DNA from: Actinomucor elegans
Lineage: Eukaryota > Mucoromycota > Mucoromycetes > Mucorales > Mucoraceae
Direction of reading: 5' to 3'
NCBI GenBank assembly: GCA_026027325.1
Contig: JAMSLZ010000005.1
Location: 1,736,001 to 1,800,000 of the forward strand
Length of the DNA stretch: 64,000 nucleotides
The notes under the pieces are model-generated. The model was not told where the DNA came from and made no database searches. It was given only the letters and a program-made list of their open reading frames with translations. Position 1 is the stretch's first letter; each line of letters begins with the position of its first letter. A program made the position numbers and the translations under genes. Shown one piece after another: positions 11,986-24,692 of the stretch.

Positions 11986-13977
11986 TCATTTATGTTTACT
12001 ATTACGATGTCTTTGAGGTTGACGGCCTAATCGTATAGATTCACGGTTTAATACGGTGCTTTGATTTTCTTCGGTGTTTGCGCTTACCAGGAAGTGGATT
12101 TAGCATATGGGATTGTTTCCCAAAACTCATCATTGAAGATCGAGCTTTGCTTTCCGCAGAATCTGAAGAAAAACAGTCAGCTTATCAGTTTGATCTTAAC
12201 ATAATACGACACTTACTAGGGTTATATCTTTGAATGGAAGCAGAGGAAGAAGCAGAAGAAGCAGCAGAAGATTGTCTGTCAAAATTTTGATCCATATCTA
12301 CGTTGCTGTAATCTTGGTAGCTGTCACTGTCATTATTACTGCCATTTTCCAATTTGTAATTGGGTTGCTGATGCATTGAATCAAATGATGGTAATTTTCG
12401 CTGCTTGGTATCATGGTTGCTGTTCGAATAGGGAGAAATTAAAGTGCTGGAAGATGAGGATTGTGCCGAAGATTCGCTTTTCACTTTAGTGTTGCTTGAC
12501 GAGGACGAGGGCGCAACTGGAGACCAGCTACTACTGTTACCAACAGATGAATCTCCACCGGCATTGCTATGGTTATTATTACTGCCATAGTTGTTGTTCA
12601 TATTTTGGCTTTCTTTTAGCTTCGAAACCTGTATTCGAAGATTCTCGGCTAGAGACAACATTGTTAACCAAATATATCAAAATACCATGCATTATTGGGC
12701 TCTTACCATTTTGTAGTTCTTGGTTGTTGTTATTATTGCTGCTGCCATTATTATTGGAGCAGGTACAATCTAAACACAAAATTAGTGAACTGAATTTGAT
12801 CTAATGAGATACCCTTACTACTGTTTGCTTTTGCTGCAGAAGAAGATACGACGTCAACTAAATCTTGCATTGCCTATTAGAGAAAAATGCGCATTTAGTT
12901 TATTGTTTGCCCATATTTTTTTCACGCCTCCTTTACTCAGTTATCCCTGTAAACTTACGTCTTGTTGTTTAGAAACCACCATTCTCAAATGAACAACCTC
13001 GTTAAACAGTTGTTCACAAGATTTAGTAACGCCAATCAAATGGTCTTCGATACGTAGAATGTGTTTGATAACGGGGCTATTGTTATTGTACGCATCAGAC
13101 ATGTCTTCTGGCTTGAATTGAGAGTAGTAGTTGTTACTATCGTTATTATTGCTATTAGTAGCATTGTAATTATATGATTGATGCTTTTGCTGTTGTTGTT
13201 GCTGCTGCTGCTGCTGCTGCTGTTGCTGCTGTAATTCTTGTTGCTGTTGCTGCTGTTGTTGTAACTGTTGTTGCTGCTGCTGCTGTTGCTGTTGCAAGTT
13301 TTGCTGTAGTTGTAGTTGCTGCGTTTTTGCACTTTTTCGTTTGATATGTTGTAAATCGCCAACTGCACCTTTTCGAAAGTTGGGATGTTTGAATTCCCAA
13401 GTTTGATTCTCATTTGTCAGATTCGAATGAATAAGATCGTTGACTTTATGGAATCCATACACTATCATGTCAAAGACCTAGTTAGTCTATGTATATTTTG
13501 TTCATCGTATCCTATTTACTGTTTAATTGTCTAACGAAGCTTTGCCAGTTGTTATGTTTAAAGTATTGGGGTAATACACTTTTCGAGAAAGCAGTAGGAT
13601 TTGACACACTGAAAAGATCTCCATGAGCCGACCAAGAAATCAGTTCAGAAGTTTCTGGATCTTCGAGCATTCTAGACAAAAATATTAGAAGCTTTCTTTT
13701 TCATGGTTATGGTACTACCGACTTACTTGTATAGCTTATTGACAAAAGCAGCTTGGGTTTTCATATTACTAGTAGCTGGAGGAGGAGCCACCACTTCAAT
13801 ACTTGATGTTGATTCTTCCACCTCACTGCCTGAATCAAGCTTTATTCTATATCATCGTGTATAAGTAAAGGTATTACAAGTTGACAAAAAGAACCACCTT
13901 TTGTTAAATCTTTGATCATTGTTTTCTCCTCCACTTAAACTGCTTATAGAACTAGATCTACTACTACCTTTTGCCAT
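11986..13977 (-). CDS. Heat shock transcription factor (HSF)
   Basis: Nine exons (5' to 3'): 13977-13898, 13825-13727, 13671-13520, 13461-12959, 12873-12813, 12769-12707, 12648-12217, 12162-12088, 12026-11986; 501 aa, phases close. The HSF DNA-binding domain spans about residues 47-150. It includes [29 protein letters not shown], the recognition-helix region MYGFHKV (111-117) and WEFKHPNF. The QHIKRKS linker is followed by a long glutamine tract (about 160-205), then a predicted coiled coil (about 240-278, HR-A/B trimerisation region) and a Ser/Asn-rich low-complexity tail. HSF trimers bind nGAAn repeats and activate chaperone genes; this is family knowledge. The first donor (GTGGTT) is weak, so the extreme N-terminus is less certain. 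Confidence 0.92.
13180..13318 (-). repeat. CAG/CAA microsatellite coding polyglutamine in HSF
   Basis: A run of CAG and CAA codons on the minus strand, interrupted by occasional Leu, Glu and Lys codons, encodes a Gln-rich tract between the DNA-binding domain and the trimerisation coiled coil. Repeats of this kind vary in length between strains. The other two frames are also open here because the repeat lacks stops; they are not genes. Confidence 0.9.
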
Positions 13978-16900
13978 GATATCTAATGAATTCTGATATT
14001 CATATGTAAACTTTTTTATACATATTTTAGAAAAAGAGCAAAAACTATAGGTTCCAAGGCCAAATTACCTTGCTATCGATATCTTTTTTTCTTTCTTCTA
14101 CGAGCAAAAAGACCGTTATAAATAAATCTATGTATTTTTTTTTTTTTTTTTTTTATTACTCGTCAAAAAAAAAAGAAGAATTTGAGGAAAAGAAGAAAGA
14201 AGAAGAAAAAAAAATTATTATCGAAACAGTTCCAAGGCGCGCGATACAAAAAAAAAAGCTTCTTTTTTTGTTCAGCTAATGACATCACCCAGTTTCCCGA
14301 TATATTGGGTCGAGAAGATGTATTTGGATTAGTTACAACGGAAAGCGACAGGAGAACAGGGTGCCGATAGAACTTGCATCGATCTTTAGTGTCACAACTT
14401 GCTTTTTTCTCTCTTTTTGTTTGTTTAAACTAAGAACAAGGTCCTTGAGCCTAGTCTGACTCATGTTCTTTCCTTATATTTCAAACTCCAATCGACCTTT
14501 CATTACTGCAATTTTTATTTAAGGCAAATTGCGGTTTTTTTTGACTGATTCTATTGGTTACTTAATTGTAGTGCGATTATTTGGTAAGGCATATTCTACT
14601 GTTATCTTTCAAGAAAGGATTAAAGCAAACAACAAAAACAAACAACTGCAAATACAATAAAAAGATCACTTGATCTTGGATTTCTCTATCCACTTTGCCC
14701 ATAGAACTACAAAGATTTGCTGTTTCACCTGCAGAAAATACGGTAGACGATTCTAGAGCCTTGGTGTTACCCGACTTTGATCGTCGAGCTACTTGTTCAT
14801 ATTATAGTCTATTCTTAATATAAAGCATTTACAATGAAAGTCACCTTTTAATTAGCAATAAATTCTTTTCGAAAACGTCATTAAAGATATAGAGGAATTC
14901 CCTGACTACAGTTTTAATAGATCGCGCTTATCTCGATTTGTTAAGTTGAATACCTTTTCTAAGCAAACCGGCTCATTTGTCTGTTGGAACAAGTGCCTGG
15001 AAATGGTTAGATAATATTTTATTTCTAGGGCATAGTAAAAATTTCTATCAAAGGACGATGTGTCACAAGCGAAACTCGCAAGGAAACATAAACAGATATT
15101 CTTAGAATGCACCAACTTAATTATTTGGTCACGTTGCAGAAATGGGAAGATTACTAAACGCTAGTTGCGAAAGCACACTATGCCTTTGAAGGATTTTAAC
15201 TCTCGATCATCTTAACATGATACTGAAAAGATATGCTCATCTTTAAGGGCATGGTTTTTCTTATACATTGTCCGGAAATGATTGGTTTATTTGAGGAACT
15301 GTTAAACTACATTGCGTTCTTTTCAATGGTAGTAAGGGCCGTGATCCACTCGGTTACACTCCACTATTCAGTATATAACCATCCCTAATTCCTTCTGTCG
15401 ACATATTGTTCTAAAAGTAGGTTTACTGAAAAGAGAATATTTGATTCTATACTTTGCCCGAAACTCGAAATTTTTTCTTGATTAATTAATGAATTAAGTG
15501 CAATTGAATGATGTATCATCAAATCATTACTGTTCTGATTAACATTTATCAATGTATTTCAAGATGCTGCGCCTTTCTGTTCTCATGCATGGTTGAAATA
15601 GTTTGTTCATAAGGGAAATAGGACTACTTTCTACATATTTGCCGGAACTGAAAGGAGGATTTCGGTTCATTATTGATCCAGATAAGATCCAGACGGTCCA
15701 GGGCCATCGTTACAATCGTCGTCAGTTAACAAAATTGAGATCTACTACATTATATTTCTGAAGAACCATAAAACATTGCCGTTTTTAACACCTTATCAGA
15801 CAACTGTATTCGCATTTCTTTAAGTGTTTAGCTACGTTTGAGACGTCAGTTTGACGGTTCATAGTTAACCAAATAGACATGCGTTCGGTGAGACATATAA
15901 GGATGAGGTAAATCACTCTATCACTGCTTTATAGAAATGGTCGTATTTACTGTGCTGTCTGCATAGTTATCCCGGATTTGATAATGGGTTTTAATAATAA
16001 TAGAAGAGCATTTTCAGTACGGCAAGCCTAGTTTAATCAAAATGGGAAAGTGCTATTCGAAAACACATCCTTTGTGAAAGGTCTCAATGGATGCAGCAGT
16101 CCATTATCCACTGGAATTACTGGTCAGATATGAGATTGAACTAAGATCGGTTGAGAGAAAATCCATGGATCATTAGAACTAGTAGATTGTGTAAAATGAA
16201 AGTCATACGGTTTAGTGGTCGGCTATAGATGACTTGTATTTTATATAAGCTTGCCACTATTATTGAGTATATTCACCTTTTGACTGCTGATTCTTATCAT
16301 GGTATATGTTATAATCATATATCTTTTAGTCTTTTTGTCAAATGTTCAATAATCATATATGTAACAGTTTTACACCAATTATTCCCTAAGGGGAATCGAT
16401 GGTATGGTACTATGACATTATAAAAGGTATCATCAAAACACAGGGCGTGTTAATGGTATAATTGAATGTACACCGATAAGCTTTAATTCAGACCGATGAA
16501 TATGCAATGTTGCCTATTACTTTGTCTTGAAAACACCCTCATATCTTTAAAGGGAGTTTCAAGTCTCATTTCGTGTTCAAAATTTCGTAATCCATTGTTT
16601 CAATATCGTATGCGACTGGTATTGTATACTCCAATGAACTGCAGTATTCATTATAACCTCCGAGCTTTTATTGTGATTACTGTAAAAGAAAGAAAAATCT
16701 TATTTTCACTCATATCTACCAATGATATTCCCAATTACTTCAATTACCTTAATTTTAAAAACAAAAACAATACAACAGCAATCGATTGTATTATAACTTG
16801 AACTGTGATGTCCAATACTTTGTGTATCGAGAATTAAAAGAAAGAATGGACAGAATAATAGCAATATAACCAGGAAATTGAATGGCTTTTTTTTCTTAGA

Positions 16901-17213
16901 AGAGTATGAATCGCCAAAGAAATACTCTCTCAACTTGCTAAGGTTGCTATTTATGCGTAGATTGTGGCTGAAATATAAAATGTGATCTAGTTGTTGCTAG
17001 AACAATCTCAAAGCTGTCGGAGATATATTCATTAAAGCGGATGTCTCGACCAATCGCAATAGGGAATGCTTGAAACGACTGCTTTTTTTTCAAGTCTGTC
17101 AGAATCGAAGCTGCCAGAAAGCTGAGGAAGAAAAAAGCTTGATAAATTCAGATCAGAATTAGCATTTCCTTTCTTCTATCTCATTTAAAAGAGCCATACC
17201 AATTAATCATAGC
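13978..17213. other. Long intergenic between divergent HSF and DnaJ genes
   Basis: 3.2 kb with no recognised gene. It holds homopolymer and purine-rich tracts at 14128-14275. Both flanking genes are transcribed away from it, so it contains two promoters. A segment at about 16125-16200 resembles 63200-63265 (see findings). No rRNA or tRNA is seen. Confidence 0.55.
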
Positions 17214-18227
17214 ATGGGAACCAAGAATTATTATCAAACTCTCGGTGTATCACCAAATTCGACTGATACCGAGATTAAAAAAGCTTATCGTAAGCAAGGT
17301 AAAGGCTTACATGTGCATGAAAAAGCGTAACTGCATTTGTACTGATGATGAACTATATATACAGCATTGAAGTATCACCCTGATCGTAATAAGGACAAGT
17401 TAGCCAAATGTAAATTTCAAGAGATTGGTGCAGCTTTTGAAGTACTAAATGATAAGAGGAAACGCCGTGAATACGACAATGACAGTGAAGCCAACGAAAA
17501 GAGAACAGCCTTTGGCTTTGGTGGTGAAGGACTTCATACCACGACCAATGCTGAAGATTTATTTGCACATTTCTTCTCTGACATACCACCGCCGCCTTAT
17601 TATTCGAGCGATGAAGACGATTTTTTCGGTCTCGGCCTAAACTGTAATAATAGCAGATCATATCAGCCACCTTCTCCTCCATACTCATACCATACTCAAA
17701 AGCCCCAATCAGTTAAACGAACTTTACCTGTGTCACTCGAAGATCTCTACACGGGTATTACCAAACGGTTAAAAGTCACCAGAACGCTTTCCAACAAGAC
17801 AACTGATAAAGTATTGACTGTCAATGTCAAACCTGGCCTGGAACACGGAGCTATCATCCATTTCGCTGGTGAAGGGAATAGTCTGCCCTCAGGCGAGACC
17901 CAAGATATCGATTTTGAAATCCAACAAAAGCCTCACAGTGTTTTTACACGAAGAGGCGACAATCTGCATGTAACCATAAAGATAACATTACTAGAAGCGT
18001 TGACTGGTTTCAAAAAGTCCATACAAAGGCTAGACAATACTACCAGCTGCATTATCGAAAACAAAGCAAGAATTATACAGTCAGGACAGGAAGAGATCAT
18101 TATTGGTGAAGGAATGCCCAACTTGAAAACTGGCGAAAAAGGCGATATGATCGTTCACTTTGAAGTTGAATTCCCACAATCACTTACCAAGGAACAGTGT
18201 CAAGCCTTAGAGCATATTCTGCCTTGA
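17214..18227 (+). CDS. DnaJ/Hsp40 co-chaperone, type II (Sis1/DNAJB-like)
   Basis: Exons 17214-17298 and 17365-18227; 315 aa. The J domain (about residues 4-72) has the HPD signature at 33-35, split from helix II by the intron. The C-terminal substrate-binding region contains CTD-I beginning VSLEDLYTGITKRLKVTR, then GHxxGEGN-like and FTRRGDNLHVTIKITLLEAL motifs. There is no CxxCxGxG zinc finger, so it is class B. A short Pro/acidic linker (residues 115-165) replaces a clear G/F region, with only a few Gly-Phe pairs (FGFGGEG). Such proteins stimulate Hsp70 ATPase and deliver substrates; cytosolic or nuclear location is inferred from the lack of a targeting signal. Confidence 0.93.
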
Positions 18228-18450
18228 AGCATTTTGTACATAGTACCGCTAATATCATATACCCCCTAATTCCAAATGATGCGCTTAATTTAAAAAGAAG
18301 GCTTCGCTCTTACTGAACGCATATATGCGTCACACAATTAGATTACACGGGCTTTGTTAGGTTATTTAAGAAGGAAATAAAACTTGGAAAAAAAAATCAG
18401 GGCTTCCTCCTTTTCACGTTAATTCATATCTCTCTTCCCTTTCTTCAATA

Positions 18451-20471
18451 ATGCTGAAAAGAAACACATTCTCCAGTATAAATGAACCTGCGCCTTCTAA
18501 TATTTCTTTAGTTCTTAGTGAAGAACGGCATTCTTTGATAGACAATGATTCTGCTATGAAACACAATCAAAAGGTAACCTTTTGGTCAATCTTTGCTACA
18601 TGTATTGCGTGTCTAGGAGGTTTCTTATTTGGTAAATAACAATGTTTATCGGAAATGATAGGCATGTCTGACATATTTATCATTAATGCATTATTAAAAA
18701 AAAAAAAGGATACGATCTGGGTGTAGTAGGCGGTATGCTCGTCGCGCCCTCTTTTCAGACATACTTTGGTATCGATCCAAACGATAAAACTCGAGAAGCT
18801 GAAATAAACGGGTCCATTGTTTGCGTTTTGCAGATTGGCTGCTTATTTGGCTCATTGATGGCTACAAGCACCGCAGGTAGAAATACAGCCATTGAATTGA
18901 TAGTACTATTTATTAAATCGTTCTTAGATGCTCTTGGCCGTAAATATAGTATCATGATGGCTGCGTTTGTCTTTACCATAGGAGGTATTTTCCAAATCAT
19001 AGGGTACAGTCTTGAGGTCATGTACACGGGAAGAGTGATTTCTGGACTAGGTATTTGATACATTGATTGCTTGCAGCATAAACAGTTCTTATACCATGTT
19101 ATTTTTAATTATATTACCATTAAGGTGTGGGCGCATTGAGTATGTTAGTTCCGGTACAGTGATCCATCGATTGGTCAAGTGTGATGCATTTTGTTAATAC
19201 TTTTGTAATAGATTTATGTAGCAGAGATAGCGCACCAAAAGCACCGTGGACTTTTAGGTGGATTATGGACGTTTTTCATATCAACAGGGCTTGCATCATC
19301 TTACTGGACGAATTACATTACAAGAAGGCTAGTAGACGAGCAAGACAATATGTTATGGCGAATCCCTATGATTATACAGGTGATACCTGCAGTTCTATTA
19401 TTCATTGGTATGACTTTCTTGTCTGAAACACCTCGTTGGCTATGTGCACATCACAAGTATGGCCAGGCCTATCAAGTCTTGTCCAAAATGCGCGGTGTAG
19501 AAGATGTAAAAGTAGAGATGGATCAGATTCAATCTTCAGTAGAGCTTGAAGCGATGGGACAGTCGGCATCTTCCTGGAAACATATATTTGCAATCGAAAA
19601 CAGAAAACGCTTATTGATCGGCTGCTCACTACAGGGATTCCAGCAAATGACAGGCACAAACCTTATCAACTATTTTAGTCCCATCATCTTCCGTTCTATC
19701 GGCCTTCCTTCTAGAGAATCAGAATTGCTCGCCACTGGAGTCTATGGACTATTGAAGATGGCTGTTGTCTTAATTGGCTTTTCAAACCTTATTGATCGTT
19801 ATGGAAGAAGACCACTATTGATAGGAGGTGGAGTTGCTTTGGGTATATGTATGTACATTGTTTCATTTTGCATGTCTAGAACTGAAATGGACGGCGGAAT
19901 ACCATCCCCAAGCACTGGGTCTTTATCCTCTACAGCGATTATTGTAAGTTGATGATGGATGGCTAGCACTGTCAGTAGCTAATGTGATCATGTAGGGTAT
20001 TGCCGCTATGTATTGTGAGTATACAACTGATGGCTAATTGAATACTGATTTCTAAATATTATGTTCAGCTTATGCTGTGTTTTTTGCCTTGTCCTGGGGA
20101 CCTTGTCCGTGGCTTTACTGTTCAGAGATATATCCTATGAAGTAATGTTTAAAGCTGCATCATATAGCATATACTAACATTTCAAAACATAGCCTAAGAG
20201 CAAAAAGCACATCCATCACTACTGCATTGAATTGGGCATTCAACGCAGTCATTGGAAAAGTTAGTCCAATTATGTTAGCTACCAGTGCTTTTGGTACATA
20301 CATTTTCTTTGGCAGTTGGTGTATTTTAGGAGGTATTTTTTGCTATTTCGCTATCCCCGAAACTAAGGTAGGCATTCGTTCTTATAAAAAGCAGGCTGCA
20401 TATACTCATTTATGTTCTATTTGATTTAGGGAAAGACATTAGAAGAAATTAATAAATTATTTCAAAAGTGA
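18451..20471 (+). CDS. MFS sugar transporter (hexose transporter family)
   Basis: Nine exons: 18451-18631, 18709-18876, 18928-19050, 19125-19153, 19212-19943, 19996-20014, 20069-20141, 20193-20367, 20430-20471; 513 aa, phases close. Sugar-porter signatures are present: FGYDLGVVGG in TM1, DALGRK after TM2, LVPIYVAEIAHQKHRG, the QQMTGTNLINYFSP motif in TM7, RYGRRPLL, and PETKGKTLEEI at the C-terminal end. Twelve membrane segments are expected. The protein should move hexose or related sugars by proton symport or facilitated diffusion; the substrate is not determinable. Two tiny exons (29 and 19 nt) are needed to keep the conserved motifs. Confidence 0.92.
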
Positions 20472-20558
20472 GGCTTTATTCATTGTTATCATTCGCTCGC
20501 TATACGTTTGCGTAAATATGATTAATGTATATCGCTACCGAAAATAGCCTGAGAAGGA

Positions 20559-22057
20559 TTATTGATAAATTAAACGATTACTGCCATTAGAAGTGTCCAT
20601 TTTTACTGTATTTTTAGTGTCCTTATTATCACCATAATAGCCTGCAGTGAGTCCCCATCCACCACGCTGACGATGAATCTTTTCAGGCTTAGATGAGTCA
20701 ATAGTACGTCTTCCAGTGAATGATGACAATGAGAACCTGCTATTAAATGAGGAAGGCTATGAACAGTAATATATTTCAGTGTTTGTACAATAATAAAAGG
20801 CTGTATAATATATATGTACATACCAATTCAAGATTATTATGGCCATTTGCAATCGACAGCTTAATGTGAACAGAATCGTTATTATTTTGATTGATTTCCT
20901 TTACTACAATTTCATTATGACCATTGGCAATAGAGGAGTTGAGTCCGTTGCTCAAAGTGTCAATTGTGCCGCTAACATGGCCGTTGGCTACAGCAAAAGC
21001 AGTCTTGCCAGTGTTGATACCCTATATGGTTTTTTGAAAGTTATAAACGAAACCCTGGTATATAAGTGCTAATATAGTACTTACGTCGTTGAATTCGATG
21101 TGACCATTTGCAACCGAAACATAAAGTTCTTCAAAAATCAAACCCTCGCCAAGGGAGATACCGCTGTTGGCCAAACTGATTGCAAGCGTTCTCAATGCAT
21201 CAACATTAGGTACACGGACAGTGATATCAATAGTAATGCATGAGACTTCAGTATATGTTTCATCAGTCTATAATATGGAGTTAATGCTTGGTCAATCAAC
21301 AAAAAAATATATATTATGACTTACTTTGATAATAAGTGTATAAAGACCTTGCTTTTCATCTTCTATTTGATCGATCCAAAAAACATCCTGAAGATCTTCA
21401 TTATTGAATGTGACATCGAACTTGACAGATACGTCAGTAGTTTCTTTATCTACTATGACTTCTGTATTGCCTCTCTATCAGTTGGGAAAGATAGTTTAGA
21501 GTTTGAAGAAAAAAATCATTCACAGATCAGGCTTACATTGATTGAAATACGCGAACCACGGTGACTAAGAGTCCTTTGATCAATTGATAAACGAGGAAAC
21601 GTATCTTGATTGAAATGGAATTCTGATAGACCTGCGTAAGGAATTGAAGGCTCTTCAATACAGGCAGAATGCCCAAGGTCTGTAGCAGAGCCGATAAACT
21701 ATAACAAGAAAGTTTCATTTTAAATATTGAAAAACATCAAACATACAAATCTAATAGTACCTGCTTATGATTATATGCCAAAATATCATCAGAAAATTCG
21801 GGACGAGATTGATTGATGCTGACATCTCCACGATAATTATTCTTCATATAAGATGATTGCATGAATTCAAATATGAAGTAAAAAATGAAACCATAAAGAA
21901 GAGCCCGTGGGACATGTTCCTTGAGCCACAGCTTTGTTCTTGTCTTGCAGTCAACAGGTGGTTGCACTAGTTGGCTACTCAAAGGAAGCAAAGGGGCTTT
22001 TTCTGAAGTGTAGATTTCCGTAGGGAGATGATTTGAAGCGGAGGAGAAAGGTTGCAT
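20559..22057 (-). CDS. Type II membrane protein with NGH repeats (adhesin/DUF4097-like)
   Basis: Six exons (5' to 3'): 22057-21761, 21698-21537, 21474-21325, 21267-21085, 21021-20824, 20756-20559; 395 aa. All introns are phase 0 and all exons are multiples of three. A 50-residue N-terminal tail with a KTRTKLWLKEHVPR basic patch precedes a single membrane helix (about 52-66), predicting type II topology with a large lumenal or extracellular domain. That domain has beta-rich repeats with four A-N-G-H units (around 256-259, 276-279 and two further on) resembling the bacterial-type DUF4097/adhesin beta-solenoid. Function unknown. Its stop is 87 bp from the transporter's stop (convergent). Confidence 0.8.
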
Positions 22058-24019
22058 ACCGTTATCAATGTGAATAGAAATTAATCTGAGAAAAAAAGCA
22101 ATGACCTGCGTCCCTTTTATATTATGTTAGGCCCCTGATTTCGTGTAACTTGAGGCCTTGGAGCCTTGGCAAGAGCTCTCGGCATTACTGCGACTTCTAC
22201 CAAACAGCAAATGGCGAGCTCTTGATGTTCAATTTTAATCCTCTAAAATCCTCTTTAAATTAACTTCTCTATAACTTCGCCAGCCCAGATAATTAATAAT
22301 TTATACACTCACTGTATGCTGGGAAACGATAAATGTGCCAAAAAGACGAATAATACAGAGAAATCGTTTGCCACCTAAAGATTCACCCTTTATAAACCTG
22401 ATTAGGCATTTAACTCCTAATAAAGCATTTTGAGGCCCCGGCTTGTTTTTAATGTGAATATGCGTTATGAAAGGGAGGGAGGAAGAGAAGAAGCAAACAA
22501 TTAATTGACAGGTTATCATCAACATTAGAGATGACATCGTGCTAAGAATGACACCACCCCCTTCTCCAAAAGTACCGCTATGTATCGTTAAAAGCCTTAT
22601 AGTTAGGCCAGGTTCAATCTGGTTAAAATATCTCGGCTAAAGCATTCTCGTATGCCACAAGAAACAATGATATAACGTTCGAACTATGCCTTAGAAACTT
22701 GTATTATAAACCCTAACTACCGTTAAATTCTTTCTACAATAAACCTTCTCGATTCTCACTGATTATCGAATATTTAACATGAAAAGACGATAGCTTGATC
22801 AAAACACGCGAAATAAAGCTCGATCTGCATAAATATGTATCAATAACGCTTATGACAATTTGATTCGAGCATCTAATAACGTAATTATGATTTATTTTAA
22901 TTCATCGAATTCATTATTGGTGAAAAGTCGTTTTTAAGGTATTTTTTTAAATTCAGCTTTAACTCTGGTAGTTCATGTAAAATAGTATCCATACATTGCA
23001 AACTCGCAAATACACTACATTTTCTATAAAATATAGAAAATCTGAAAATTCAGGCCTTAAGAATATCTTCAGACCCAAAATTTCGAAATTTGTGGAGCGT
23101 GAAAATAACACTTCTAATGTATAGTTTACAATAGATATATTACTACAATGCTAAGATTACGCGAATGTATTTAAGTATGAAATACCCAAGCTATGATTTA
23201 TTTCTAAAGAAAAGAAAGCGTACTATCATTTGTAACGATAACTTCGATTGAAGAAAATAATGAATGATCTTTATATCATTAGATGGTCCAGTAAATTATG
23301 CTCAATTTTCGTTGATAAAAAGAAGGTCAAATTTTATACCAAATTTTCGTTTTCTGCTTCTGAAGGATTCTATAGATGCCATTAAGTTGGTTGCTTTAGT
23401 TGGGTTTGCTGGATATCTCAAATGACTTCTGGGAGTCGAACTCAAGTTTTATCTCTTAAATTTAACATCATGATAATAGAAGATTTCTAGGCATTTTAAG
23501 CTCCATAAATCTCAATATACACTTTAGAAGTTTATATTTTATTTCGATTGATGTGAATTATATTTAAAAATAAAATTAAAATATAATTACCCTTCAAGAG
23601 ATAAAAATGAAACTCAATCAAAGCTGCCTAGTGTATTTTTACGTATATACAATTTAAAAAAAAAAAGCTTTTCATCTGAAAGAATATCTTTTGGTTGATA
23701 TATTTCCCCCCATTTCAAAGCATATCTCTATCTGGATAGTAGCGACTTTTGGTTTGAGGGATTTCTACTCGATGAGAGACGCCTATTATCATGTATCTCC
23801 GATGGCCAATAGGGATCACACAGCAGCTAATACTAATAGTCCGGGAACTGCAGTACGAGAACGGCCCGGAAAGGAGGTGAATTGGGGGGTACATAACCTG
23901 ATAGTAAGTGTCAAAGGAGCCATAAGCTGGGTAGGTTTTTTGGGGGGAGGATGATTGGGTAAAGTATACTCTCAGTATATACTGTTGAATCCTTCTTTTT
24001 CTAAACGGTTCAATAAAAG
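22058..24019. other. Intergenic upstream of eL37
   Basis: 2 kb mostly AT-rich with no recognised gene. The last 300 bases (23700-23990) are GC-richer with G and C homopolymer blocks and are likely the ribosomal protein promoter. A minus-strand 156-codon open frame across 23715-24185 is low-complexity Ser/Leu/His and is not believed. Confidence 0.55.
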
Positions 24020-24692
24020 ATGGTAAAGCAATTGATGGATGGAACGAGAGATGGATAAGAGAGAGAGATAGCGAGAAACTGTGTAAACTTGGATAAGATA
24101 GATGGATCAGTGATGGATGAGTCCACCTTTTATTGATATACATAACAAGTTCAACGAGTAATGAAGACCTATTCGACATTTTCACGAATTCACCAAGAAT
24201 GATGAATAGTAAAACACTTTTACTCAGAATCTCTTTCTTTTTCCTCTCTCATAGACCTGATTTCGACGTGAATTTATGTATTAATATACGTGTAAAATAG
24301 TCCAAGGGTACCAGTTCTTTCGGTAAGCGTCACACCAAGACCCACACTCTCTGTAGACGTTGTGGCAACCGTGCCTTCCACAAGCAAAAGAAGACTTGTG
24401 CTCAATGTGGTTACCCTGCTGCCAAGATTAGATCTTGTAAGTTCAAACAATTACATTTTGATCAGAAATAGCATATTTAAACTTTTCTCCTCTATAGTCA
24501 ACTGGTCTGAAAAGGGTCAACGCAGAAAGACCACCGGTACTGGCCGTATGGCTCACTTGAAGGATGTCCAACGTCGTTTCAAGAACGGTTTCCGTGAAGG
24601 TAGACATCAAGTTTTGTTATAATGCATGAATTTTATACTGACAATCGTTAACCGTAGGTACTCAAGCTAAGAAGGTCGTTGCCTCTGCTTAA
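24020..24692 (+). CDS. RPL37: 60S ribosomal protein eL37
   Basis: Exons 24020-24022 (ATG only, inferred), 24301-24436, 24498-24599, 24658-24692; 91 aa. The three main exons translate to [27 protein letters not shown], a C2C2 zinc ribbon (CxxC...CxxC), [18 protein letters not shown] and NGFREGTQAKK. These match eL37 of the large ribosomal subunit closely in sequence and length. Exon 2 begins in phase 0 directly after an acceptor, so the initiator must sit on a separate upstream exon. The only ATG|GT in the preceding 350 bases is at 24020, giving a 278-nt first intron. An intron immediately after the start codon is common in fungal ribosomal protein genes. Confidence 0.88.

Noticed and set aside
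12496..13413. Several long open frames across the HSF gene
   Set aside because: Out-of-frame readings of the Gln/Ser/Asn codon repeats of HSF.
16800..17213. Heat shock element upstream of the DnaJ gene
   Set aside because: Only gapped TTC/GAA pairs were seen; no run of three alternating nGAAn units that I could defend.
22545..22625. tRNA-like GGTTCAATCTGG
   Set aside because: No acceptor stem or anticodon arm can be formed.
23715..24185. 156-codon minus-strand open frame
   Set aside because: Low-complexity Ser/Leu/His sequence, overlaps the likely eL37 promoter and first intron, no domain.
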